Below, piece after piece: positions 11,490 to 23,240 of a DNA stretch of 64,000 nucleotides. Every line of letters starts with the position of its first letter. Position 1 is the first letter of the stretch. Source of the DNA: Candidula unifasciata (Eukaryota; Mollusca; Gastropoda; Stylommatophora; Geomitridae); assembly GCA_905116865.2 (NCBI GenBank), contig CAJHNH020008543.1, positions 590,106 to 654,105 of the forward strand, given 5' to 3'. The translations under genes and the position numbers were made by a program. The notes under the pieces are model-generated. The model made no database searches and had not been told where the DNA came from. It saw only the letters and a program-made list of their open reading frames with translations.

Positions 11490-11700
11490 GGTCCTGTACG
11501 GAACGTCTTTCTTATCACAGCTTGTGTGAAAGAAAATCGGTCCTTCGGCCAACTCTCCGTTGGCACTTTACTATCCAATGGTCTTTTGTATTCTGTGCTT
11601 ATCTTCGTATTTGTCAACCCCTGCCTCTCCTATCCTAGATGACAATTCTTTTCAAGCTATATCGAAGTTTGATTTGACCAAAGTATTTCAGTTTTATTAA
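11490..11700 (-). pseudogene. LINE 3'-end fragment
   Basis: The minus strand reads LKYFGQIKLRYSLKRIV, then an Arg/Gly-rich remnant. It parallels the fragment at 1-235 (LKYLGHIKRHDGLEK). Heavily degraded. Confidence 0.5.
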
Positions 11701-12089
11701 TGAGGTAGGAGTTTAATATAGCAAGCCCTGAAGAACTCCACGAATGAGTGAAGAGCAACGTTCCGAAAAGCACTTTTAACTTGATGGCGAAGTTTGTGTC
11801 TCTATCACAGTCTGTCTAAGCGTTGAGATGCGTTTGTTTAAACTCGATCCTTGAGTGCTTAAATTGGGACTGAAATCCTATTTTCAAACATTCAATCAGC
11901 TATGTTTAAACTGGTCTGCCAGCGTGGGAGATTATCTGTGTCAAGTTGATATAGATTTGTTGACTTGTAGCATACAACAGACAGATAACGAGATTTAGGA
12001 ATGTAACATAGCGGTTGTTTCGCGTCTGGTACACTCTCGGTCACTGACATATTGGATGCTAGTAGATATCTCATATATCCGGGTTTTGT

Positions 12090-12725
12090 AGTTTTATGAC
12101 ATATTGTTAGTTTGTGTAGATATAAATCATACAGTCCTGGTGTGTGAAGAATGTGTCGTTCATTCCTCGCTTGTGCAGAATTTTATTACACATTTTTTGT
12201 TGACAAATCATATAATTCATAATCTTTACACATTCCTGGTTTGCGTTGAATTTTATTACACACTCCTGATATCTGTAGCACTTACTCACACCTTCCTGGT
12301 TTATCTAGAATGTTATTACATTCCCAGTAATTTGTTTAGCTAGTTATGACACACTCCAGGTTATTCTGTAGAATGTTGTCACACATTCTTGGTTTGTGTT
12401 ACCCGAATAACACACTTCTGGTTTGTGTGGGCATTACTATTAATCCTTCCTGAATATATATATTTTATCAAGTGTTTTGTTATTGATGACTTGGTAGAAT
12501 TTCCTGAATATTAGTCTAACACAAACCTGGTTTGTGTAAATTTTACCACACGACTCCAATTTGTGTAGACATAACCATACGTCTCCAGTTTGTGTAGATT
12601 TTACCACACATCTCCAGTCTGTGTAGACTTTACCACACATCTCCAGTCTGTGTAGACTTTACCACACATCTACAATCTATGTAGACTTTACCACACATCT
12701 GCGTAGACTTTACTACACATTGCTA
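12090..12725. repeat. degenerate 29-bp minisatellite
   Basis: The unit TGTGTAGACTTTACCACACA plus TCTCCAGTC repeats cleanly from about 12530 to 12720. It decays leftwards into TTTGTGTAGAATTT-like copies as far as 12100. The small open frames here are by-products. Confidence 0.75.
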
Positions 12726-12960
12726 GAATGTAAAGTACCCCACAGTCCACACCACCACATAACCTTGTGGAGTTTTGACCCCCAGACACACAAAACCGTC
12801 AGCAAGAACACACGACTGACCTGTCCCAGACGAGGGCGGTGTCAGATGTCGACTGTTTCAGAACTGTCTTCTCTTTCCAGCCACAGCTTTTGTCTTAAGC
12901 TGGTATATCTAGTTACGTGTCGTTAACTGTAAGCTGTCAGTCCAGCCGGGTCTCTGTTGA

Positions 12961-13098
12961 AGTAGTAGTAGTAAATTTTACCCCACTAGAACATCACACA
13001 GGCGATAAACACCCGATGACACAATGTGCCACCATGTGGAAGAGGATCACTTTTGGAGAGGTCCTAGAAACCGCGTTCAGCCATTAGACCATATTTAT
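12961..13098 (-). mobile_element. SINE family A, 3' half (split by a LINE insertion)
   Basis: On the minus strand it starts at ATAAATATGGTC, continues TAATGGCTGAACGCGG, and carries the family core CACATGGTGGCAC and GTGTCATCGGGTGTTTATCG. It ends in a (TAC)n tail at 12961. The 5' half is at 16112-16212. Other copies are at 28690, 28920 and 55031. Confidence 0.75.
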
Positions 13099-13142
13099 CT
13101 TCTTCTTCTTCTTCTTCACTTCCTCTTTTACCGCTGTGGGTG

Positions 13143-14777
13143 TCACGGGAGATATAAGGTTCTGTTTTTGGCTCTTCTGGCCGCCTCGACCATAGGCACA
13201 TCGTGCTTTTGTAGAGCTTCTCTGATGTTATCCTTCCATTTTGTTCTTGGTCTACCCCTTGCTCTACGACTTTCTTCTCTTTCCATGTATGCTTTGTATG
13301 GTATGTTGTCACAAGGCATTCTCTCTAAGTGAGCAAACCATTTCACTTGCTGACTTTGTATGTAATTTAAAATTGGTTCTGTGCCAACTTTTTCTCTTAT
13401 GATCTCATTCCTGATCTTATCTCTTATGGTCACTCCTACAGCCCTTCTCAGACATCTCATTTCCATGGTTACTAATTTTCTTTTATGGTTTGTTGTGAGT
13501 GACCATGTCTGGCACTGGTAGCACAAAGTTGGAATAAATATGCTTTGAATAAGATGTCTCTTTGTGCTAATTGGGATTGTCTTATGCTGTAAGAGGGGCG
13601 CTAGCTGTCCCAATGCTTGGTTTGCTTTACTGCATCTAATGTTAATTTCTTTATCCAATTTCCCATCTTCGGTAAATGTAGTTCCCAGATATTTAAACTC
13701 AGGTGCCTGTTTAATGCCTTTGTTCTCTATTGCTATGTTTAGATCTGTCTTCTTTTTTCCTATTGACATTACTTCTGTCTTTTCAGTGTTGATTCTCATA
13801 TTATTTATTTTACATTCTTCATTCATGGATGTTAGATGTTGTTGCAATTTCATGGCTGTATCTGCTATCAAGGCCTGGTCATCTGCAAAGAGTAATTCGT
13901 TGATCTTACTAACATTTTCATTCATGGGCTTGGCATTCTTGCATATGCTGTCGATGTAGGTGATAAACAGCAGTGGTGATAAAACACACCCCTGTCTTAC
14001 TCCAGATGTTACTGTGAATGGATGAGATGTTTCCTGATTTATTCTAACTACACTTCTACAATCCCTGTATAAACTTTTGCACACTTCGATGAGGTGTTCG
14101 CTTACTCCATATCTTGCCATTACTTTCCATAATAATTGTCTGTCGACTCTGTCAAATGCCTTCTCCTGATCTACGAAGGCCACAAATAAGTTGTTATTGT
14201 ATTCAATGTTCTTTTCTATTAACTGTTTAAGTGTGAAGATTGCATCTGTGCAGCTTCTATTTCTCCTAAATCCCATCTGTTCTTCTGCCAGCTGTGGTTC
14301 TATTACTGGTCTCAGTCTTGTTTCTATTATCTTGGCATACATTTTGCCAACATGGCTTAAAAGAGAGATGCCTCGGTATTGACCGCATTCTCGTTTGCTT
14401 CCTTTGTTCTTCCACAATGGTATAACTATTGCATGTTGCCAATCAATAGGGGCAGTTTGTTGTACCCATGCTGCTTTAAATATTCTGTGAAGCCATCTGA
14501 TGCTGCTTTCACCTGCTGTTTGAATTATTTCTGTTGGTAATCTATCAGCTCCTGGTGCTTTATATTTGGGAGACTGCTTAATGACTTTTTCTATTTCATC
14601 CATTAGTATGTGTGGTTCTAACACTGTTGCTCTGTGCTCTTCAGTTGTTCTTTCCTGAAGATCTCCTAGAGGATTGAAGAGCTCATTGAAGTATTCCCTC
14701 CATCTTTCTGCTATCTCGGGTGGATCTATCAATGGCCTTCCTGTCTTATCATTAATTATTTCAGTGGGGTTGTAGCT
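13143..14777 (-). pseudogene. LINE reverse transcriptase domain
   Basis: An open stretch of about 545 codons follows the TAG at 14778. From TTG at 14732 (residue 1), motifs appear in order: MGFRRNRSCTDA (153-164), FVDQEKAFDRV (186-196), GVRQGCVLSPLLF (244-256), the catalytic FADD (282-285), then FKYLGTTFTEDGKL and RCLRRAVGVTIRD. It ends in RARGRPRTKWKDN, typical of RTE-like C-termini. The polymerase core is intact, but the upstream stops disconnect it from the endonuclease. Confidence 0.85.
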
Positions 14778-15110
14778 CTAATCTCTTTTCCGCATATTTT
14801 AAACTACTTTGAAAAATTTTCTGCTGGCTGTTTTCTCATTTTCTGCTAATGATTCACCGAAACGTTCCCAGGATGCTTGTTTTGCTTTCTTGACACTCCT
14901 GTTGGTTTCTCTCCTTTGCAGTCTATAGTTTTTATAATCTTTTTCTTTCTTTGATTTTATCCACTGTTTTATAATATATAAGTCCTTTTTCTTTTTAATT
15001 GCGTCTTTTACTTCTTCGCACCACCAAGGTGAATATTTGTTATTTCCCCGTTTGTTTCCACTCTTCCGTTTTCCACATAATTCTTATGCAATACTAAGCA
15101 TAGTGTTTTT

Positions 15111-16096
15111 TTATTTACTCCATTCTTCTTCAATATTGCCAACTACATGTGGAAGTTGTTTGAATGCTGTCTCTACTTTCTGTTGTAACTGTTCTTTTAC
15201 TCCTTCCTGTTTCAGATTTGCTATCTTGATGAGATCCTTGTTTTTGGTTAATTTCTTTCTGTGTTTCTTTAATGTAAGATGTTTTGCTGTTAACACAACT
15301 ATTTTATGGTCAGTGTCACATAGACCATTAGGGATTGCTCTTGAATCAAGAATTCTCCTTCTTCCTTGAACTCTGGTAAGTATAAAGTCAATCTGGCTCT
15401 TGATGGAGACATCAGTCCATTTGTACCAAGTGTAAAGTTGTGAATCTCAATGGTCAAAGAATGTGTTCGTATTAAAAAGATTGTGCTGGCTGCATAGATC
15501 CAATATTCTTTGACCATTTCATTTCTATCACTGTTCTTAGCTGCATGTGGACCTAGAAACTGTTCGTATTCTCTTCTGTTATTTCCTACCCTCCCGTTGA
15601 AGTCACCCATTACATATAGTATGCTGCTTTCCTCAACTTTCTCTATCTCATCAGACAGATCGTCAAAGAATTCATCTTTCTGCTCTTCTGTATAATTATC
15701 ATTGCATAGTGCATATAATTGTATATATGTTTCAGCTTGTTCTCCTCTTTTTATTTTCAAGGTAATAATTCTATCTGAGTGATAATGTATGACTAATATG
15801 TAGTTAGATATGTCTGGATGCACCAGGAAACCCACTCCATTCTTCGATGTTTCTCCTCCTGCATATGTTAGTAGGTAGCCTCTGTGTATTTTCTTGTTAC
15901 TATTTCCCTTGCGTCTTATGTCAGCTAGCCCCATTAACTTGATTTTCCTTTTTTCCATTCATTTAAATAATCTCTTCTGTTTATTTCCCAGGCCAGCGGT
16001 GTTAAGTGTTGCAATCTTGTATTTCGCTTTTCTGTCTCGTAGTCCCTTAACATTGCCATGGTCAGATACCGTTTGATCAGTCCGTTTATATCTCAT
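15111..16096 (-). pseudogene. LINE apurinic/apyrimidinic-type endonuclease domain
   Basis: It starts MRYKRTDQTVSDHGNVKGLR and carries KIATLNTAGLGN, then the TGA at 15959, then IKLMGLADIRRKG, GVGFLV and the catalytic MGDFNGRVG. GLADIR has aspartate where the catalytic glutamate usually sits (AEIR or SETR). After about 15510 the frame shifts; the other frame holds SQIDFILT and later DTDHKIVVL, the conserved end of the nuclease fold. Confidence 0.8.
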
Positions 16097-16111
16097 TGTG
16101 TTTTCTGTAGC

Positions 16112-16212
16112 GACCATATTTATGGCCGGGCTATATTGCAGCCATGGCAACAGCCAAGGTGGGGCTTTAAAATTACGAAAAATTGCATCCCTCAAGGGGA
16201 TAACTGGATTAA
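16112..16212 (-). mobile_element. SINE family A, 5' half (split by the LINE)
   Basis: The minus strand reads GGATGCAATTTTTCGTAATT, then TTAAAGCCCCACCTTGGC and GCCCGGCCATAAATATGGTC. It matches the heads of the uninterrupted copies at 28690, 28920 and 55031. Confidence 0.75.
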
Positions 16213-16857
16213 AAAATGAGGCTACTCTCTGTTGAAAGGATTTAAACCCATATATGTAGGGGAGAGCACGTCAGCGGCACTGTACGCAGGGATCAATAAA
16301 GAGCCTCTTTATAATTATACTAGGAGATTTCTCAGCCCCGCCCATCCCTTACAATTCTTGCGTATAAGAAGGGGCCTTTAAGATTTCCAGGACTTCAAAT
16401 TCTAGCACCCCTGGCAGTGGTCGTAAGTTGAAACAAAAAAGTGCAGCTACTGCCGGCTTGATGTTCTTGTGTTCGAATCCTTGTTGAGTCAGCGTTGGTT
16501 CAAAAACCGACTTTTGACCCAGATTAGCTCTGGATACCCAGATCTCTGGGTACCACATCACCATCATCTGTTGATCTAAATAAACAAATTTAGCACATAC
16601 ACATTTGGGCCCCAAGACGCGATAAGAGATCCCTACATATCTTACATATTCCCTGTGGGCCTCAAACTATATTTCCTCCCATCTTAGCCTTTCTTTTCTG
16701 CAGCTTTGATACAGCTTTCTTTCTGGTTCACTTGCTACCTGTTCAGTGCAGCTGTTGTCTACAGGTTTCCACTGTTGGCTTTTTGAAGCGTTGTTAGTGG
16801 AATTTGAAATATTGACACGATAGCTCTACTATATCTTTGTTTTCATACCATCCTTCA
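16213..16857. other. no gene recognised
   Basis: TGTTCGAATCC near 16470 looks like a polymerase III B box, but no A box or known SINE body was matched with confidence. Confidence 0.35.
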
Positions 16858-16872
16858 TTCTTCTTCTTCTTC

Positions 16873-16904
<32 letters not shown>

Positions 16905-17010
16905 CTTCTTCTTCTTCTTCTTCTTCTTCTTCTTCTTCTTCTTCTTCTTCTTCTTCTTCTTCTTCTTCTTCTTCTTCTTCTTCTTCTTCTTTTTCTTCTT
17001 TTTTTTTTTT
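16858..17010. repeat. (TTC)n array
   Basis: About 150 bases, nearly uninterrupted. It is complementary to the (GAA)n array at 17315-17752. Confidence 0.95.
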
Positions 17011-17207
17011 CTCCTCTTTTTCCTAATCGCATTCTTGCTCTTGTTGTTCTTTTTCTATCTTATTCTTGGTCTCGTCCTTCCTTTTCTTCTTTCTCTTCCC
17101 CACTTCCTCCACTTCTTCCGTGTAAACGATGTATAACAACATGTCTGCGTGTTACATATTGAACTGCTTTCAATGGAAAGATGAACAAAGTTGGTATTAA
17201 CATGTGT

Positions 17208-17315
17208 AAAAAGGATGTGCACACAACACTCATTTTCTGGAACAGGACTAAAGTCCAGAGGTGAATGAAAAACCAGAACTTTCCGCCAGAGCTCACAGCT
17301 GGTGAAGGCGAAATA
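17208..17315 (+). mobile_element. SINE family C, 3' part leading into (GAA)n
   Basis: GTGCACACAACACTC, then CAGAACTTTCCGCCAGAGCT and CACAGCTGGTGAAGGCGAA match the ends of full copies at 32232, 45602 and 47745. The SINE's short GAA tail continues here without a break into the long array. Confidence 0.75.
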
Positions 17316-17752
17316 GAAGAAGAAGAAGAAGAAGAAGAAGAAGAAGAAGAAGAAGAAGAAGAAGAAGAAGAAGAAGAAGAAGAAGAAGAAGAAGAAGAAG
17401 AAGACGTAGTAGTAGTAGAAAAAGAAGAAAAGGAAGAAGAAGAAAAAGAAGAAGAAAAAGAAGAAGAAAAAGAAGAAGAAGAAGAAGAAGAAGAAGAAGA
17501 AGAAGAAGAAGAAGAAGAAGAAGAAGAAGAAGAAGAAGAAGAAGAAGAAGAAGAAGAAGAAGAAGAAGAAGAAGAAGAAGAAGAAGAAGAAGAAGAAGAA
17601 GAAGATGAAGAAGAGGAGGAAGAAGAATATGAAGAAGAAGAAGAGGAGGAAGAAGAAGAAGAAGAAGAAGAAGAAGAAGAAGAAGAAGAAGAAGAAGAAG
17701 AAGAAGAAGAAGAAGAAGAAGAAGGAGAAGTAGAAGAAGAAGAAGAAAAATT
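17315..17752. repeat. long (GAA)n array, apparently an expanded SINE tail
   Basis: About 440 bases with a short TAGTAG interruption near 17407 and a few GAT/GAG variants. It begins exactly where the family C body ends. Confidence 0.95.
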
Positions 17753-18319
17753 TGTGGTTTATACAAATTGATTAGATATTGTTTAGATAGGCCTCGATTC
17801 TAAGAAACAGAAAGACGTCATTACTACAGCCCTTCCTCCCCCCGTCTCCCACCCCCATCCCCCATCCGCCCTAGAAAACTGCCTTTACTGCCTCATGTAC
17901 CCCCTTTTGCGGTGTAGGCAGGTGGGAATTCGAGCCTTCACCACTACATATAGAAAGCAACAAAGTAAACATTGAGATAGGTGCTAATACGAATAATCAA
18001 TCCCACCCCCCCCCCTCCTCTCTTTCTTAAAAAAAAATCTTCTAAAAATGAATAATTTCTAAAGTTTTCCTTCTCCCATATGCTCCACAAGGGCCGCTTG
18101 TCAACCTGCCCTGTCCCAACTGGAGTCAAGCTGCCAGGTAAAGTTTGCATTCGAAACAAGCCAAAAGAAGAGCACATTTGTTTAGACACAATTAATCTCC
18201 AGCCTGAGGTAATGCACACCTGCAGACATAGGGAAGGTGTCTTTCTGCTTGGGGATTTCCTAGCAAGACTTCGGCTATCGTCTTGTGATTAGTAGAAGAT
18301 TTGCCATTTAAACTGGGTC
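17753..18319. other. no gene recognised
   Basis: C-rich runs lie at 17838-17870 and 18003-18014. Two overlapping opposite-strand frames have no domain. Confidence 0.4.
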
Positions 18320-18602
18320 TTTCCCCGTGTGGGTTCCGGCGCCCCATGTGGAGAAAACAAGAATAGACCAATTGCCTCCACAACAGGCATGTCGAGCGCG
18401 TTGACTAACTGGGAGTAACATATCAAGTCTGATCACATCTGCCTGATAGGCAAGTAACAATGAGTCTGCATACAAATAAGCCAGATCTGTGACATGGATG
18501 TGCACACCATACTCAGGTTTTGGAGCAAGACTGAAGTCTGGAGGCTGACAAACACCCAGAACTTTCCCCAGGAGTTTACAGCCTGTAAACGCGAAGAAGA
18601 AG
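18320..18602 (+). mobile_element. SINE family C, near full length
   Basis: It starts CCCCGTGTGGGTTCCGGCGC, carries ATCTGCCTGATAGGCAAG and the 3' CAGAACTTTCCCCAGGAGTT, and ends in GCGAAGAAGAAGAA. About 285 bp; somewhat diverged. Confidence 0.7.
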
Positions 18603-19082
18603 AACTAGTACTTCAGGATTCGACCTTTCAAGAGGAAGTCTTCATACATACTTTTGTAGTTCAGCAAATCAGTTCACAGTCTGCGCGCGCACGTGTGTGT
18701 GCATGGATCTTTACAAGTGTTGGTTGTATGTTTTTGCGTGCGTCAGTGTGTAGCTTTTAGTCTTAACCAAATAGAGAGGGAAAAGTGTCAGACCCACATA
18801 TATAGACCAATCAAGGGGAAATACTGAGATTATTGAAACAGTGTATAACATAAATTAATTTTGACAGAGGTAGCAGGTAGAAATAGAGAATATAATACAC
18901 TCTAGACAGCATAATGACATAATGATTTACAGCTATAGTGTCCATCCTGGAATTGGAATCTTTACCATGGTAACTAGAGACTGAGGTGAAAACTGGTGTG
19001 GGGGATGTGGAGTGAGCTGTATGCAATCGTGAAGAATAGGATGACGTGACGCTAGTTAGCTGAGGGTCGATAATCCATAGTT
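18603..19082. other. no gene recognised
   Basis: Short GTGCGT-rich stretch near 18685-18750; otherwise nothing identified. Confidence 0.4.
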
Positions 19083-19640
19083 GAAGAAGAAGAAGAAGAA
19101 AAAGAAGAAGAAGAAGAAGAAGAAGAAGAAGAAGAAGAAGAAGAAGAAGAAGAAGAAGAAGAAGAAGAAGAAGAAGAAGAAGAAGAAGAAGAAGAAGAAG
19201 AAGAAGAAGAAGAAGAAGAAGAAGAAGAAGAAGAAGAAGAAGAAGAAGAAAAAGAAAAGAAGAAAAAAGAAGAAGAAGAAGAAGAAGAAGAAGAAGAAGA
19301 AGAAGAAGAAGAAGAAGAAGAAGAAGAAGAAGAAGAAGAAGAAGAAGAAGAAGAAGAAGAAGAAAAAGAAGAAGAAGAAGAGGAAGAAGAAGAACAAGAA
19401 CAAGAACAAGAAGAACAAGAAGAAGAAGAAGCAGAAGAAAAAGGAAAAGAAGAAGAAGGAGAAGGAGGAGGAGAAAAAGAAGCAGAAGATGAAGAAGAAG
19501 CAACCAGCAGCAGAGGCTGACGAAGAAGGAGGAGGAGGAGAAGAAGAAGAAGAAGAAGAAGAAGAAGAAGAAGAAGAAGAAGAAGAAGAAGAAGAAGAAG
19601 AAGAAGAAGAAGAAGAAGAAGAAGAAGAAGAAGCAACCAG
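19083..19640. repeat. long interrupted (GAA)n array
   Basis: About 550 bases of GAA with AAG, CAA, GAG and GCA variants at 19380-19530 and a CAACCAGCAGC motif appearing twice (19500, 19634), which suggests an internal duplication. All long frames across it are low-complexity artefacts. Confidence 0.95.
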
Positions 19641-21474
19641 CAGCGGTAGCAGCAGCAGCAGGGAGCTGGGGTAGGAGAAGCAAGAAGAAAAATAGGAGGA
19701 GGGGACATTGTACTCAAAAGCCAAGAATCTCCATTCCACTTCCTCACTGCAAGTAAGCTGACATTACTTACATAGATTACCTTTAACTGGGCGATCTTTG
19801 ATTGAACTGCCATGTCTCTATCACCCTAACTGGATTTCCATTATTGGATTATTCTGTGCGAACTTCCCCGCCTGGATTACAGTCATCATCCAATGTAACT
19901 GGGCAGCGCTTTGTGACGCCACGACGTGCCTACGGGAGATCTGACACTTCAAGTGACTACGTCATGCACCCTTTGAGAATATTTAAAATGATATAAATCT
20001 TCTGTAAATCACAAAACCTTTTAATTTTTACTCGAGTTTTTTTCAAACTTACATTAGAACCGAAAGACATTTCATAGGCTAATGTATGCACAAACATAAA
20101 GATATATTTTTTTCCAGTTCATAATTCACAAAGCCACATTCTTTAAGCAGCATTATCTCGACTTCGTCGGGTGTCTCTGTATGGTTGGGTTAATATACTG
20201 TATGATCGTATTTGTGTAGTAAATATATTCTTCAGCCTTTTCTTTCCATCTTCTAGGAAGGATGTTGGGTTTATTGTGTACAATTACAGCGAGGCTGTGA
20301 TATTTGCAGCTTTCTACCACACGTTCAACTTTCCGATTGTTATTTTTTTACGGATGTCTCTCACTTTACCTAATTTATTTGTACATATAATTTAAAAAAA
20401 AATTTTCACGTCATGAGGCAAAGACAAAATTCAGTCAGAAAAGACAGAAACACAGTAAGAAAAATACATTCTTCTTCTCTTTCTTCCGCTGTCTCATCCA
20501 AATGTTGGGTTGGGGAGAAACAGATTTAGGAGTGGGGGGGGGGTGGGGGGGGGGGAGATTTTAAAAATCTTCTCTGTATTTTTTATAATGCTTTATATAA
20601 ATCAATCTTCATTTCTTTGTTAGCCACAGCCACAAACAACGCATAGTGTGTGACAGAATCCTCCTAGAGAGTTCCAAGCATTTAAGAATAAGTTCTCTTT
20701 CATGTTAGAATATAAAGAAATCTGGCAGCTTAAGTGGCCATATTCTCTGTGTTTAGCCTCATGTTCTCTGACATAATTTGTTGTCAACTTAGGCACTGGC
20801 TGCCAAATCTTCTGGTACTTAAACATTTAAGACTGTTCTTGATGCTGTTGTTTCCTCTTTTGTGTGGTTTTCTCCTTGCTCTGTGTTCATTAGAACTCTC
20901 CTTAATTTTTCTTGACCATCTCTCCATGAAGATCCGGTGTCAATGTAAGGTAACTAAAGACATCTAGCCTCAACTGTTTATGCTGGAGATAGTCTGATGA
21001 AGACAACCTATCTGTGCTGCCTGGAAAACCAACACCAGCTCTGTGACTATACATACATTTGAGAAGCCTAAGTCATGTCTACACTCAGCCATTTTGAAAC
21101 CCAGACTCGCATTTCCCTCCCAACCCTAACATCTGAAGTTCTCTGCTTGCATATCTTAGTCACGCTTGGTCGAGCACCGAGGTCAGAGCTCGCAATACCT
21201 TAGTTTTTACCTATCTGTTTATTAATCTTCAGTCGCCCTGGGCTTTGATTTAACCGAAATGAACCGAGATGACTTATGGTGTGGTAGAAATCTGTTCAGC
21301 ATGACCAGCTTGTCTATCCTCACGGATATTGTCATGATTCTGTATCTCCTGTTATAGTGAGCCCATAAGCAAACTGAAATAGAACAGGGAATATGTACTG
21401 AAATAATTCAATTCCTCACCATTCCTATCCTGTACTAAGGTGCAGACGTACCTTGAAAGCTTCTTCTTTGTGAC

Positions 21475-21480
<6 letters not shown>
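19641..21480. other. no gene recognised
   Basis: A G-run lies at 20535-20557. Open frames at 20171-20395 and 20734-20967 are short, hydrophobic and without known motifs. Confidence 0.4.

Positions 21481-21543
<63 letters not shown>
21481..21543. repeat. (TC)n microsatellite
   Basis: About 31 uninterrupted TC units. Confidence 0.95.
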
Positions 21544-21546
<3 letters not shown>

Positions 21547-21609
21547 CCGCCCTCCCATAAGGAATGCTTATAGAGTGTGCCAATTGTATTTGTTGTCAAC
21601 TGCAGAATA

Positions 21610-21900
21610 AGGCTGAAAACGGGGAGGGGGGAACCGAGGGGTCTCGACGCATGACGTTCGCCTCGAGTGCCTGAGATCCCGGGTTCAAGCCCCGGAGAAG
21701 GCTGGGATTTGGGGATTTTTTTCACGTGGACTTCTAGTAATTCCCCCCTGGGGAATTCTGCTACCTGTGCGACGATTCGGGAGTATGGAAACGGCGATAT
21801 GTTTCTATTCCTAGGCTCCTTGTAACTGCTTTCTTGCCATTCATCTCTCGGGTGAAAACCACCTCCAACGAACGTAGAAATACAAAAACCATCCAAGTTT
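21610..21900 (+). mobile_element. tRNA-derived SINE-like element (family I)
   Basis: The head GGTCTCGACGCATGACGTTC ends in a strong B box, CGGGTTCAAGCCCCGG. The body contains GGGGATTTTTTTCACGTGGA, a fragment of which recurs on the minus strand at 48040-48090. The 3' end was not fixed. It is not a functional tRNA: the cloverleaf is incomplete. Confidence 0.55.
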
Positions 21901-22139
21901 CCATAGCCAAGAACCGTCCCGCTTGTGGCGCTTCACCCTGCCGTACTTCTTACTTGTACACAGGTGGCTATAGCGCCTGAAATAGACCCACAATAATACA
22001 ACCTCCCACAAACATTACATACGCCGAGCGAACGCCAGACCAAGCCATAAAAGAACACCCATGCAACACAGGAGAGTTCCAACGGCCTAAGGAGACATGA
22101 ATGACAAGGGAAGTTACTCTAATCCTGGGCCTGAAAACG

Positions 22140-22330
22140 TGAAGAGGACCTAAAAATCTACTTAAAAGTATTTCAGGAACCTCGCCGGTACTACGGAGTT
22201 CATGCATTGCGCTGACATTCTTCGCACTCAGGCTTCAGTTAGAAGTAGAACGGAGCACATATAGGTTACTACACCTGTGCCATGATGTTGATTCGTTGTA
22301 TAAACCAAACCAAACCGAACTGCAGATTCA
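22140..22330 (+). pseudogene. dispersed LINE-like 3' end (family D)
   Basis: AAGTATTTCAGGAACCTCGC, then GTTAGAAGTAGAACGGAGCA and GTGCCATGATGTTGATTCGT are shared, in opposite orientation, with 47490-47690 and 53222-53372. The plus-strand reading is degraded coding. The terminus resembles that of family E. Confidence 0.5.
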
Positions 22331-23045
22331 GAAAAAATGGTTAGCGCAATTGTGCCATAGAACTGATGGTACCTTACGTAAAACTGCAGGGGTGACTGTC
22401 CGTCTGCTGTAATTGATTCTTCCATTGACTATGAACTGCAATTCCTACTGTAGATTCTTTGCTTTTGGCACTTCTGACGGCTGTGTCAGGGGTGGAGGGC
22501 TATCCCACAACTGTAAGTTTGAAAATGTAAACTTCACAAGACATCTAGAGTCTATGGAAATACATATTACGCCAGATAAAGGTATAAATAGATATAAGGG
22601 ACTATATACCCATCGGACGTGTCTATATTTGAAATGTGACCTGCCCGCTAGGGGCGTTAACGTCACGAATAGTCGAATGTATAGGGGTGGGTTGGATCAC
22701 TTCACGACAGGCTGCCGACTGCATTTAATGCGTGTGTAAGCTGTTTTTGCAGAGACTGCTGCCTATTTTAATTTTTCTCCACAAGAGAAAGGTAGGCACA
22801 TTCTTTGTGCTTTTTACCTGGCATAGGAGCGGAGCAATAATGAGTGACCCGTTCACTGTGAAGTTAGAACTGTGATTCGTTGATTAACCAACCCCCTACC
22901 CCCTTTTCACCCCCTCATCAGCCTCTCCCCCTTCTGTCTAATGTCAAGGAAAGGAGAAAAGGCCTGGCACCCCAGTAACGGTTAAATCCGTAAACTATAA
23001 TAATTTGTCCAGTTTTTGGCATTCTATGTGGATAAAAACCCTGGA
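22331..23045. other. no gene recognised
   Basis: An open frame at 22413-22739 (108 codons) has no recognisable domain and overlaps a reverse frame. Confidence 0.4.
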
Positions 23046-23049
23046 AATG

Positions 23050-23240
23050 CCGGACATTAATCAAAAATGACCTTGACTCCCAAGTCGACCCAGCCTCGTG
23101 CAGTTCCGGGAAGTAAAGGTGGCTGGCGTGATGATTACCACATCACCCAACTTGGACCGATGAGTCTATTAAAATATAGGTCTAGCCCTTTATGCCCAAG
23201 GCTTGGAAAATGGACCTTTACTTTTTTTTTAACTATGGGG
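23050..23240 (+). mobile_element. SINE family B body
   Basis: AAATGACCTTGACTCCCAAG, GTCGACCCAGCCT, GGGAAGTAAAGGTGGCTGGC and a GGACCTTTACTTTTTTTT tail. The tRNA-like head seen at 29708 is missing. Confidence 0.7.

Larger units (their letters stand above)
13099..16111 (-). mobile_element. near-complete RTE-like LINE, inactivated
   Basis: The element is about 3.0 kb, with a roughly 15-base leader before the ATG at 16096, one endonuclease-plus-reverse-transcriptase reading frame, and a (GAA)n tail at 13099-13115. It is flanked by the perfect 12-bp duplication GACCATATTTAT (13087-13098 and 16112-16123). Visible lesions are TGA at 15959-15961, a frameshift near 15510, TGA at 15447-15449, a frameshift near 15090, TAA at 14799-14801 and TAG at 14778-14780. 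Single-frame coding, size and the microsatellite tail fit the RTE clade; the clade call is inference. Confidence 0.85.

Noticed and set aside
13087..16123. Family A SINEs as internally deleted copies of the LINE, with recombination between the two GACCATATTTAT repeats.
   Set aside because: The (GAA)n tail directly beside one repeat and the ATG just inside the other fit a target duplication of a LINE inserted into a SINE better. Kept only as a testable alternative.
21610..21700. A functional tRNA gene.
   Set aside because: There is a B box, but no complete cloverleaf, and it is followed by a dispersed body, so it is a SINE head.
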